A stretch of DNA of 64,000 bases from Neobacillus niacini. Lineage in GTDB: Bacteria; Bacillota; Bacilli; Bacillales; Cytobacillaceae. Both the position numbers and the translations under genes were made by a program. Where the stretch lies: assembly GCF_000759675.1 (NCBI RefSeq), contig NZ_BAWM01000020.1:572664-636663 (forward strand), read 5' to 3'. Positions 9,181 to 17,366 of this stretch are shown in pieces (position 1 is the first letter of the stretch; every line of letters begins with the position of its first letter). Under the pieces are notes generated by a model that was not told the origin of the DNA, ran no database searches, and worked only from the letters and a program-made list of their open reading frames with translations.

Positions 9181-9738
9181 TTATTTGGATACAATTTCTT
9201 CATTCGTATGCTGTTTTTCTTTTCGGGCAAGACGTTCAAAAACCGTTAGACAGATGTAGCCTGTGAGAGGAATGGTGATTAACAGCAAAAACCCGATCGG
9301 ACCGCTTGCAAAATCGGATACATATCCGAGTTTAGGTATTGCAGCTACTTGTTTTCCAACGAAATGATGCTTCGTGACAAGCATAGAATCCTCAACATTG
9401 TTGTTGTCACCTTTTGTTACCAAACCAGCTTGTCCTTCTTGTTCTTTAACATCTATTACTCTATGTGTAATGAATTTTGTATCTGATTCTTTAAAGGTTA
9501 TAACATCATTTACTTTTATATCTTCGTATTCTACTTTTTTAATAAATACAAGATCTCCTGATTGAAGATGCGGCTGCATACTATTAGAGAGAACCGTTAA
9601 TGGTGTGTATCCAAAAAAACGCGGTAAGCTGCCGGAATTTTTACTAGATTGATACACCGTAACACCGATATAGACAGTTAATAGAAAAAAAATAAGTAAA
9701 ATAGCATTTGAAAGCCATTTTGTTATTTTTCTTTTCAT
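9181..9738 (-). CDS. sipW: Signal peptidase I, SipW (ER-type)
   Basis: 185 residues from the ATG at 9738, chosen because AGGAG lies eight bases upstream; the open frame extends further but without a ribosome binding site. An N-terminal membrane segment (about 10-30) is followed by the S26B motif SNSMQPHLQSGDLVFIKK, where Ser is the nucleophile. ITHRVIDV supplies the His that replaces the Lys of ordinary bacterial SPases, as known for SipW. GDNNNVED and a second C-terminal membrane segment complete the family pattern. In Bacillus SipW processes TasA and TapA; here the TasA-like gene follows directly. Confidence 0.92.
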   Translation of the reverse strand: MKRKITKWLSNAILLIFFLLTVYIGVTVYQSSKNSGSLPRFFGYTPLTVLSNSMQPHLQSGDLVFIKKVEYEDIKVNDVITFKESDTKFITHRVIDVKEQEGQAGLVTKGDNNNVEDSMLVTKHHFVGKQVAAIPKLGYVSDFASGPIGFLLLITIPLTGYICLTVFERLARKEKQHTNEEIVSK

Positions 9739-9836
9739 AATTTTGCTCCTAACATCATTATTTTTTCGTTGATTTCTTTTTGTTATTGATGTCGGAAAAT
9801 AAATATAATTGCGAAAAATTACCATTACTTGATGGA

Positions 9837-9876
9837 CCCCTACCATTTCAAGAAATATTTCTTGAAATGGTAGGGG
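9837..9876. repeat. 40-bp perfect palindrome
   Basis: Two uninterrupted 20-base arms (CCCCTACCATTTCAAGAAAT and its exact complement) without a loop, between the protease stop and sipW. It could end transcription from the protease gene on the minus strand, but it lacks a T-run. It could also be an operator. Confidence 0.85.
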
Positions 9877-9917
9877 AATTAATTAGTTTACAATTCGATG
9901 AATGAAATGCATTCTAT

Positions 9918-12900
9918 TTACTGAATCCCCAGCTCTTTCAAAATACTGTCTAATGTCTTGCCATCATGCGTTTCTTTTGCAACTGGTGGATTTTCAGCAT
10001 ATTTGTTTTGCAATAAGTAATTCTCTTTAACAAAGCCGATGTCTTTCGCATCAACAGTACCATCAAAATTAATATCCGCCGCACGGTTGCTTGTCTGCCA
10101 AGCTTTTTGAATTTCAATCGCGTCTAAAACATCAATGACGTTATCTTGGTTGACATCACCAGCTTTTAGATCAACTAAATATGGGTAGATATAAAGATTT
10201 TGACCAAAAAGCTCTCCCTTATTTTCAAACCCAATCGGTTGTTTAGTATGCACCTCAAAGTGACCAGGTACTTTAATATCTAAAGTATATGGATCCTTAC
10301 TTAAAGGAAGCTTTCCTACACTGTAATCTCCATTTACACTGATTAAAGGAGTGGCGTCAAAAGTAAATCCGCTTGAATCCTTGAGCTTTAGCGATGCCCC
10401 AGCCTTTATCCACTCTGTTGGATTAAGAACAGAACTATACTTAGAAGTACGGAATCCGTCCGGCGTTACTCGGCCAGAAACGGCATTAAATTGCGGCAGA
10501 ACCTCAAAATTGTAACCGGCGTTAAGTAGTTTACTAGTTTGATTTTGACTATTTATTACAGTAGCCGTTGGATTGATGCTAGCCCCTAAAGTGAAGATTT
10601 CATCCCTTACCTTTACCGTAACATCCACAACAGCCGTATGATCAAATGTCAAATTGGAATCGTTAAAGACAACCTTTACCTCATCTCCATTCACTGTTAT
10701 GGTTGCTTTGTCTGAAACTCCATTCGCAAGTTTGGCATCCACTAAAATTGCCTTGCCAGATGGATCTTTCAAGTTCCAAACCACTTCTTTCGCATCGCTT
10801 ACATTATCCAAGAATAATTGGCCTTTAATCGTTTCACCTGTTTTTACTTTTTTGATATCGCTTTTTGCATACGTAACAGGTGTCCCTTCTTTGACAAAGA
10901 AATATTCTTTTGTTGGTACTAAATTACCGGCTTTATCAAATCCATCTAATGTATATCGCAGTGCTCGAACGGTTTCATCTAGTTTAACTACACTTGCCCA
11001 TTTTCCGTCCTTATCCATAGAAATCGGATAGAGAGGTTGCTTAGGGTCCCAATTAGGAATCACCTCATTCGAAGATTGGTCGATATCTATTCCTGCTTTC
11101 TGCATTTCTGCCACGAGAGGATCGGTAATTTGAATATTGAATGGATACGTTTGTTGACCTGGTTTGTATTCAAGGAACGGAGACGGTCCATCTAATGAAC
11201 TTGTAAATGTAGGATCGTCAATATCAATGAAAACATCCTGCGCTTCATTCTTCACTGCTCCAGCTTGAGTTACAGTCGTAATATTCAACTTATAGTGGCC
11301 AGGTTTTGCATAACTCTTTTCTTTTGCAATAGGCTGTTTAGGGTCGCCTGTAAATGCATAGTACGTCCCAGTAAAGAGTGATACGTTAATTTCGATACCC
11401 GGTGGAAGAATCTCTAAATCTGGCATTGTTCCGACAAAACCTAACTCTTTTCCTGTTTCTGCATCTTGCAGGGTGACATCCAATGTTTTCAAGGGTTTGA
11501 TTACCGTAAGGTTGCCATAAGCAAGATAATGATAGTTAGGTCTCCGTCTCTCTGGATCTTGATCTAAATGTTTCGGTAAAATGGAATGCGAATAGAGATC
11601 TAAAGCATAGGCAGCATTATTTTCAATATAGAAATTAAATGGAATGCGATACTTATCGGATGAATCCGCTTTATTCGTCAGTACGATATACCCTTCGTAT
11701 AGACCCCATTTTGCCGTCTTTGGCGCTGTCAAAAATACATTTTGCTTCACTTCTTTGTTGGCTTGTACTGTAATACTTTTGCTGGTGCTAACGATAACGC
11801 CATTTTTACTCAGGCTGTTCGTATCATTTTTCAATACATTTTCTTCTACAGAAACAGTGAAATTTTTAGTGATGTCACTATTGTTTGTGAAGCTTATGTT
11901 TTTACTCACACGAATATTGCTTCCTGTCACATCACGGTCGTAAAAGCCAAACATTATATCACCGGATGGATTTTTGACCTTCATGAAATCCTCACCATCT
12001 GGAATGAAGGTTTCATCGGTCACTTGCATTTTCATTCCGCCATGAATGGCTTGATAAGGGTCTACACGACCTGCTCCCATTTCATACAAACTATACTCAC
12101 CATTTAACGGATCTGCCGTATTCATAAGTATTGTTTTAATATCATCTGGATCAAGCTTCGGATTCGCCTGTAATAATAATGCGGCAATTCCAGCCGTGTG
12201 TGGGGTAGCCATCGATGTTCCGTCATGACGTGCATAGGCATATTTATAGTCTTCTTGATGTGTAGGGTTAGTAATGTAAGAAGGGACTGTAGAAAGCACG
12301 CTTACCCCAGGAGCAACGACCTCTGGTTTTATATCAAGAGTACCCTCGACTGGCCCTCTTGAACTGAAGTAAGCTAATTTATCTCCTTCAGTTACGATAT
12401 CTTGCAAATTTGAGAAAGTGAATGCTGTGTTCCCTTGAGCAATTTTCGCTTTTAATTCCTCACCTGCCGCTTTTGTAATAGAAAAAGTAGGAATGAAGTC
12501 AACGGATTCCCCTAGATTGGTGCCAATCTGTCCGTCTACATTGTTATACATAATAACAGCGGCTGCCCCATGTTGTTTTGCAAATTTGATTTTGTCCACG
12601 AGGGCAAACTCCCCGCGTTGAACGAAAGCGATTTTCCCTTTAACATCTTTGCCTTCATAGTCATATGTTGAGCCTAGGCCTACATCGACAAGCTCAAGTG
12701 ATTGCCCATTTAATGTGGAGAGATTATCCGCATAGCTTCTTCCCATGCTGATGAGCTTAGTGGACCAGTCTCCTGAAATGCTGCCTGTAAATGAAGTTGC
12801 TTTAACAGGAACATCACTTGCTCCTACCGTTAAAGCTAGTGCAGCTGTACCTGGTGTACCTACCGTGTAGAAATCTGGACCTGCATTTCCTGCAGCAACA

Positions 12901-14021
12901 ACAGCCGTCACACCACTCAACACAGCATAATTAATCGCGGTACTTAATGGAAAATACGGATCGTTTATATTTGCCCCTAATGAAAGGTTCATGACATCCA
13001 TTCCGTCTGCCACTGCTTTATCAATACCTCCCAGGATCGCTGCACCTGTTCCGCTTCCATAGGCTCCTAAAACGCGGTATACATAAAGCTCAGCATCTGG
13101 AGCTACACCTTCTACAGAAACTTCACTATTATTTTTATTTTGGCCTGCAATGGTTCCAGAAACATGCGTACCATGCTCTGTGTAATAGGTTGAGCCGGTA
13201 AAAGGATTTCTTTCAGGTCTACCCGATTTCTGCCAATCAGCATACGTTGTTTCCATTGGGTCGTTATCATTTTCTACAAAATCATAACCACCTTTGTATG
13301 CATCCTTTAAATCCGGGTGATTATAGTCAATCCCAGTATCAAGAACAGCTACTTTTACGCCTTTTCCGGTAATGCCTTCCTCATGCAACTTATCAATCTT
13401 TAAATAAGGAATACTCTCAACAGAAGTAGTAATTTCTCGATCAACATCTGTTGGAAGATCTTGCTTAATAGGATCAACCGTAAAGGTCTGATTTTTGTAA
13501 ACAGCTTGTACAACATCAGATTCCAATAGGAGTTTTACTTGATCGGCGGGCAATGTCATCGCTACGCCGTTATAAGCTTTTTTGAACGTCTGGGTGATGG
13601 AGTTAGAACTGTTTTTTGATTTGGGGTTCCCTTGTGTCAAGTATTTTTTAATGTCTTCTTTAAAGGTTATGTGTTCTTTCTCGACTTTCGCAGCAGCGTC
13701 TTCAATTTTTAATGTTTTGCCTTTTGCAGCTGCTTCTAATACAGCTACTTTACCAGGGTTCGCTTTGAATTCGACAATGACGGAAATATCTTCTTTCGAC
13801 TGTAACTCCGCCTCACTGAATCCTTGCAGGCCTGTAGGCTTGTTCACTTGCAATTGGTTCAATGCTTCTCGCTGTTCCTTTGTCAAAGATGACAGAATGT
13901 CCGCTGTCTTAAGTTCTTGTGCTACTGCTTCAGTTGAAAGTACCGAATGAATAGGTGAGATTATTAAGCCCGCTGAAAACGCTAAAGCAGCTGCTTTCTT
14001 AATGAATGAATTAATTTGCAT
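9918..14021 (-). CDS. Vpr-like extracellular S8 serine protease with dockerin-like C-terminus
   Basis: 1,367 residues from the ATG at 14021 (GGGGG upstream; a TTG six codons earlier would place the ribosome site inside the gene). Signal peptide to about AVA-34; I9 propeptide (about 80-185); subtilase domain with Asp228 (VLDTGIDYNHPDL), His283 (EHGTHVSGT) and Ser603 (DGTSMATPH); a PA domain inserted at about 450-540 (GKIAFVQRGEF); an Fn3-like domain; then beta-rich repeats. Near the end are two calcium-loop-like repeats, AGDVNQDNVIDVLDAIEIQK and ADINFDGTVDAKDIGFVKEN, which form a type I dockerin-like pair. Domain order to the Fn3 part is that of Bacillus Vpr (806 residues), so this protein is about 560 residues longer. 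No cohesin is seen in the window. Confidence 0.92.
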   Translation of the reverse strand: MQINSFIKKAAALAFSAGLIISPIHSVLSTEAVAQELKTADILSSLTKEQREALNQLQVNKPTGLQGFSEAELQSKEDISVIVEFKANPGKVAVLEAAAKGKTLKIEDAAAKVEKEHITFKEDIKKYLTQGNPKSKNSSNSITQTFKKAYNGVAMTLPADQVKLLLESDVVQAVYKNQTFTVDPIKQDLPTDVDREITTSVESIPYLKIDKLHEEGITGKGVKVAVLDTGIDYNHPDLKDAYKGGYDFVENDNDPMETTYADWQKSGRPERNPFTGSTYYTEHGTHVSGTIAGQNKNNSEVSVEGVAPDAELYVYRVLGAYGSGTGAAILGGIDKAVADGMDVMNLSLGANINDPYFPLSTAINYAVLSGVTAVVAAGNAGPDFYTVGTPGTAALALTVGASDVPVKATSFTGSISGDWSTKLISMGRSYADNLSTLNGQSLELVDVGLGSTYDYEGKDVKGKIAFVQRGEFALVDKIKFAKQHGAAAVIMYNNVDGQIGTNLGESVDFIPTFSITKAAGEELKAKIAQGNTAFTFSNLQDIVTEGDKLAYFSSRGPVEGTLDIKPEVVAPGVSVLSTVPSYITNPTHQEDYKYAYARHDGTSMATPHTAGIAALLLQANPKLDPDDIKTILMNTADPLNGEYSLYEMGAGRVDPYQAIHGGMKMQVTDETFIPDGEDFMKVKNPSGDIMFGFYDRDVTGSNIRVSKNISFTNNSDITKNFTVSVEENVLKNDTNSLSKNGVIVSTSKSITVQANKEVKQNVFLTAPKTAKWGLYEGYIVLTNKADSSDKYRIPFNFYIENNAAYALDLYSHSILPKHLDQDPERRRPNYHYLAYGNLTVIKPLKTLDVTLQDAETGKELGFVGTMPDLEILPPGIEINVSLFTGTYYAFTGDPKQPIAKEKSYAKPGHYKLNITTVTQAGAVKNEAQDVFIDIDDPTFTSSLDGPSPFLEYKPGQQTYPFNIQITDPLVAEMQKAGIDIDQSSNEVIPNWDPKQPLYPISMDKDGKWASVVKLDETVRALRYTLDGFDKAGNLVPTKEYFFVKEGTPVTYAKSDIKKVKTGETIKGQLFLDNVSDAKEVVWNLKDPSGKAILVDAKLANGVSDKATITVNGDEVKVVFNDSNLTFDHTAVVDVTVKVRDEIFTLGASINPTATVINSQNQTSKLLNAGYNFEVLPQFNAVSGRVTPDGFRTSKYSSVLNPTEWIKAGASLKLKDSSGFTFDATPLISVNGDYSVGKLPLSKDPYTLDIKVPGHFEVHTKQPIGFENKGELFGQNLYIYPYLVDLKAGDVNQDNVIDVLDAIEIQKAWQTSNRAADINFDGTVDAKDIGFVKENYLLQNKYAENPPVAKETHDGKTLDSILKELGIQ

Positions 14022-14503
14022 AAGACCCCCGCTTTCCAATTTTGCTAAACTTTTAGAATACTAGTAAACAACTGCTCCTTTCCGAAAAATTTCGAATATT
14101 ACATTTATATAGTAATGCCATTTTCAATTAGTAGCTATTGGGGTTTTGTCTGTGACTTTTGGGGTATCTAATTTTTCTTCCCTAGTAAAATAGCTTAAAT
14201 TTTATAGTTACTTTCGGTACTTAAGAACTAAATACTCCATAATCAAAGTGGGGTTTTTTCTCTCATTTTTCGCCTTATCTCTACATTCCTTAACATTTTT
14301 TTCCTATTATAGATTATTTTTCTTACTAGATTAGGAGTTTCCTTTCTTTTGCGTGTCCGTCGTACGAAAGAAAAGTTATTTTATGAACATGGTGGCTGGA
14401 ACCGGGGGATTTAAAAATAAGGGTGACTACACCTAAATAATAGTATTATGGGATGGTGCAATATTTATTTTTTGGAATTAATATCTAAAGGTGTGTTAGG
14501 ATC
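14022..14503. other. Intergenic region upstream of the protease
   Basis: A+T-rich, no credible gene. It should hold the protease promoter on the minus strand; I could not identify a convincing -35/-10 pair. Confidence 0.5.
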
Positions 14504-14581
14504 TTGAAAGCTACAGGGATTGTTCGTAAAACAGATACTCTTGGGAGAATCATTATAGAAAAGCAAAATCTATTAAAGTGA
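14504..14581 (+). pseudogene. AbrB/SpoVT N-terminal fragment
   Basis: TTG start, then KATGIVRKTDTLGRIII, the hallmark N-terminus of AbrB-type swapped-hairpin transition-state regulators (AbrB begins with a near-identical sequence ending VVIPIELR). After 18 matching residues the frame turns to EKQNLLK and stops at 25 codons. Downstream, another frame reads to ...VDKLEEEVN and stops, probably the end of a different gene. It cannot form the DNA-binding domain. Confidence 0.7.
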
Positions 14582-14641
14582 AGACATTATCATATCAGAC
14601 TGTAGACAAACTCGAAGAAGAAGTTAACTAAGAACTAGAGA

Positions 14642-14701
14642 AGTTGCTTTCCGCTCAGGGCGAACGCCCCCACGGAAAGCAAGCGACTGGAGCAGAAATC
14701 A
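14642..14701. repeat. Truncated Bacillaceae intergenic palindromic repeat
   Basis: GCTTTCCG ... CGGAAAGC hairpin followed by CGACTGGAGCAGAAATCAA. The last part resembles the terminus of the larger element at 26713..26898 (GCCTGGAGCGCAAATCAAC). Probably a decayed member of the same family. Confidence 0.5.
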
Positions 14702-14731
14702 ATCTTTTCTTCTACAATACATATCAAAAAT

Positions 14732-14772
14732 GACAAAGGTATCGAGAGGGCGTACTCTCGATACCTTTTGTC
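14732..14772. terminator. Bidirectional terminator-like hairpin
   Basis: Stem GGTATCGAGAG / CTCTCGATACC, six-base loop, TTTT on the plus side and A-rich flank on the other. It lies downstream of the HTH-TPR regulator gene. Confidence 0.6.
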
Positions 14773-14921
14773 GACAATCTGAACATTATCATATTTTACT
14801 AACAATTAATTCAGTAACTCTATTATGATCTTTTTTAATATAAATTGGTTTATGAGGAAATTCTGTTTTTCAAGCAGAAAAAAACATCCTCTCTCCTTTA
14901 TTATTAGTAGTAGTTTAAAGA

Positions 14922-16163
14922 TCAAGCAAATTTATCGTTTCTGCGGTATTTTTCCACGAGATACGCCGCGTATTGATTTGCTTCTTCGACATTGCCTTTT
15001 TCCATATGATAGTCGAACAACTTTATCGCATAATGTTCAAATAAGCGAACATGTGCCATTTTCTGATAATAAGGAAATGCTTCTTTTTCAAGGTAATGGT
15101 AGTAAAGCTCTTTTTCGTTTTGAAGATTATATTTATGTAAATAGAAGAAATGTATATAGATTGGCTCGGTTATTTCTTCAGAAAGAGCAATACCCTTTTC
15201 GACCAATTGGAGCAATTCTTCGGTTGATTTCAATCCTTGTTTCGTTAATGCATTTATATAGCCTTCCAAAGAGGCTATATGAAGGGCTGTATGAGGGTCT
15301 TTTATGTCCATAGATTGTTTATAGTATTCACAAGCTTTATCATAATTTCCTTGGCGAACTTTCTGGTATGCGAGATTGTGGGTCAGCATTGCTCTTTGAT
15401 GGTCTAATCCAATGTTTTCGGTCATCTCGATTAATCTTTGATATTCCGTATCTTTTGGATCGTAAAACTCGTCCCCCTCTACTTGGACCAGCATAAGCAT
15501 TTCTGCTTCAATCATACGCGTAAAACTGCGCACTTCTGTGAAAAAGCGCAGGGACTTTTCGGCAAAATAATAAGCCAATACTCGTGAATTCAGAGAATGA
15601 TAGGCAAAAGCCAAATGATAATAGTACTCTTGGTTGTTGTAATAGGTTAGATCGATTCCTTGAAAATATGAAATTGCCTTATAATATTCCTTATTTATCA
15701 ATGTATTGATCCCTTTAATGTGAAGAAGCATGTTTTTTTCATATGGTGAAAGATTAGACCATTTGTCCATTTCAGCAATTAGAAATGTAGCTTGATGCCC
15801 CTGCCCTATCAATAAATAATATCTTGTGAGTACGAGAGTATAGGAACGATAAATATCCGGCATATGTAGTAGAGCAATTGCTTCTAATTGCTCCTTTAGA
15901 TTCTTAGCCTTTGTATTCAGTTTTAAAATGATCGATTCATGCCATTTTTTTAAAATGGAATCTATGCCATTGTATGTTTTAATTTCTGATACCATATCAA
16001 TACCAAGCCGCTCTGATAGTAAATCTATCGTTTGTTTAGAGACTTCTGTTAATCCTCGTTCAATTTTGCTTATATGTGTCCTCGAACAGATGCCAATTCC
16101 TAAATCCTGCTGCATCATGTTCTTACGCTCACGATAGAATTTGATTATTTGTCCCTCTAGCAT
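14922..16163 (-). CDS. HTH-TPR regulator of the RRNPP (NprR-like) type
   Basis: 413 residues: an XRE-type helix-turn-helix (about 1-65, QQDLGIGICSRTHISKIERG) followed by about 330 residues of TPR-like helices (e.g. YHLAFAYHSLNSRVLAYYFAEKSL, YDKACEYYKQSMDI). Length and layout match NprR/PlcR-type quorum-sensing regulators that bind a short imported peptide. Those regulators are usually followed by a gene for the pre-peptide. Here the downstream space contains a strong ribosome site (AAAGGAGAGAGG at about 14888-14899) and an ATG that opens only five codons, so no intact signal peptide is visible. NprR family members control proteases and sporulation-phase genes, and a large protease gene lies just beyond. 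Confidence 0.82.
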   Translation of the reverse strand: MLEGQIIKFYRERKNMMQQDLGIGICSRTHISKIERGLTEVSKQTIDLLSERLGIDMVSEIKTYNGIDSILKKWHESIILKLNTKAKNLKEQLEAIALLHMPDIYRSYTLVLTRYYLLIGQGHQATFLIAEMDKWSNLSPYEKNMLLHIKGINTLINKEYYKAISYFQGIDLTYYNNQEYYYHLAFAYHSLNSRVLAYYFAEKSLRFFTEVRSFTRMIEAEMLMLVQVEGDEFYDPKDTEYQRLIEMTENIGLDHQRAMLTHNLAYQKVRQGNYDKACEYYKQSMDIKDPHTALHIASLEGYINALTKQGLKSTEELLQLVEKGIALSEEITEPIYIHFFYLHKYNLQNEKELYYHYLEKEAFPYYQKMAHVRLFEHYAIKLFDYHMEKGNVEEANQYAAYLVEKYRRNDKFA

Positions 16164-16492
16164 GGTGATTCCTTTCTTAATCTCGCCAATTTGGAATTAT
16201 GTTCTTATTTTACTAAAGATGACCCCAACTCCAATTGGGTCTCTATGACTATTTTTAATAAAAAATTTAAAGATTGCAATAAAAAAAGCGGGTTGAAAGT
16301 CCTGTGTGAAACCCCGCTTGCTAACTCTAATCATTTTGTTTCTCCTGAAATCAAAGTTCAAAAATATACAGCCCGTTTTCGATACAGGGATCAAACCGTT
16401 AATCAAAGCTCTATTATTTTTACATTTTTCTTCTCTTACTTATATCTGTTTGTTAATAATATTTCCTTCATATATTAATCAATATTCCATTT
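16164..16492. other. Intergenic between sda and the HTH-TPR gene, with hairpin
   Basis: On the minus strand a GGAG-preceded ATG at 16334 opens a 45-codon frame of uncertain reality. Its early codons overlap a hairpin (AAGCGGG ... CCCGCTT, about 16286-16320) followed by a T-run, which looks like the sda terminator or an attenuator. Confidence 0.4.
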
Positions 16493-16705
16493 TTACTTAG
16501 CTCGCTCAGCTAGGAGTATATGAGCTTTATTCTCTTTTATCTTTGCACCAGAACCTTGACATTGATCTGTCTCATGCCGCATTAATAGTAAATTCCTTCT
16601 TTGTATTTCTTCTTCTAACAAAGAAATAAAGTCAGAATCAAGTTTTAATTCCTTTGCTTCAACATAAATATCGATTAATAATTGATCATTTAACTTCTGA
16701 ATCAT
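16493..16705 (-). CDS. sda: Sporulation histidine kinase inhibitor Sda
   Basis: 70 residues from the ATG at 16705 (GAGGGG eight to nine bases upstream). Residues 1-40, MIQKLNDQLLIDIYVEAKEL... FISLLEEEIQRRNL, match Sda, the helical-hairpin inhibitor that binds the dimerisation domain of KinA/KinB and delays sporulation when replication is perturbed. B. subtilis Sda is 46-52 residues; this one has about 25 extra hydrophilic C-terminal residues (RHETDQCQ...). In B. subtilis sda is DnaA-controlled; I did not find clear DnaA boxes upstream here. Confidence 0.88.
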   Translation of the reverse strand: MIQKLNDQLLIDIYVEAKELKLDSDFISLLEEEIQRRNLLLMRHETDQCQGSGAKIKENKAHILLAERAK

Positions 16706-16881
16706 CGTTAACACCCCTCATGAATCATACATAGTTAAAGACATGTAGAAAATTCAAATTGTACTTATATAGCTCATTATGATTTCGTAATGTTTTTCTT
16801 CCAAAAACAATTTTCCCAATAAAATAATGAGCTAATGCTTTCCTTACATAACTATATGAATATTAAGAGTATGCTTCTATT

Positions 16882-17064
16882 TTAGGAATGCTTTACCTCT
16901 ACAAAATGAAAGTACACTTTGTTTCCATTCTTAAGTTGATGGGCATGGGGTACCACCAGCAACTGAACGACGGGAACATGATGGCTTCCGTTGGGAATCG
17001 AAACGGGCTGTTTAGTGGTAATCATCGTTTTATTTTGATCCTTTAGTTGAAAATTTTGCTGATT
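16882..17064 (-). pseudogene. C-terminal fragment of an unidentified protein
   Basis: A 60-codon open stretch bounded by a stop on its 5' side, ending VPHAHQLKNGNKVYFHFVEV-KHS and TAA. Composition looks protein-like, but there is no start signal and I do not recognise the family. It follows a sulfatase-start fragment in the same direction, so both are probably leftovers of deletions near the end of the glycosaminoglycan operon. Confidence 0.45.
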
Positions 17065-17098
17065 TTAAACCTGTCTATTTTTCAGACAAGTTTAAAAT
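17062..17098. repeat. Inverted repeat
   Basis: ATTTTAAACCTGTCT and AGACAAGTTTAAAAT, complementary with one mismatch around a seven-base loop. It could be a terminator or operator; it lies at the end of the fragment at 17075..17224. Confidence 0.6.
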
Positions 17099-17224
17099 AT
17101 CATATTTTTTTATTTTATGCAATCGCTTTAAATAATCATAAAAGGGGTACCGCCACATGCCCACCAAGCTAAAGCGAAATTGTATCTATACATTCGTAAT
17201 CAATAAAATATTTGGTTTTTTCAT
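17075..17224 (-). pseudogene. Sulfatase-type N-terminal fragment
   Basis: GAGGAG-preceded ATG at 17224 and MKKPNILLITN, the characteristic start of type I sulfatases, then TAG after 12 codons. The same frame continues beyond the stop (RFSLVGMWRYPFYDYLKRLHK...) to a second TAG at 17075. This looks like the start and perhaps the end of a second sulfatase gene with the middle deleted. Confidence 0.55.
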
Positions 17225-17305
17225 AGAGAATACTCCTCTTAACCTAAGAATTTAGATGCTCGTGAATAGAACCCTTCCTTGGACAATAACCTGAAAAAAT
17301 AATAT

Positions 17306-17340
17306 TTACGGTCCATGAAAAGGGATTTCATGGACCGTAA
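17306..17340 (-). terminator. Terminator of the glycosaminoglycan operon
   Basis: Perfect 15-bp stem TTACGGTCCATGAAA / TTTCATGGACCGTAA, six-base loop, T-rich on the minus strand. It lies 27 bp after the stop of the last lyase gene. Confidence 0.85.
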
Positions 17341-17366
17341 TTTGAGAAAAATTATTTGATGTTGGG

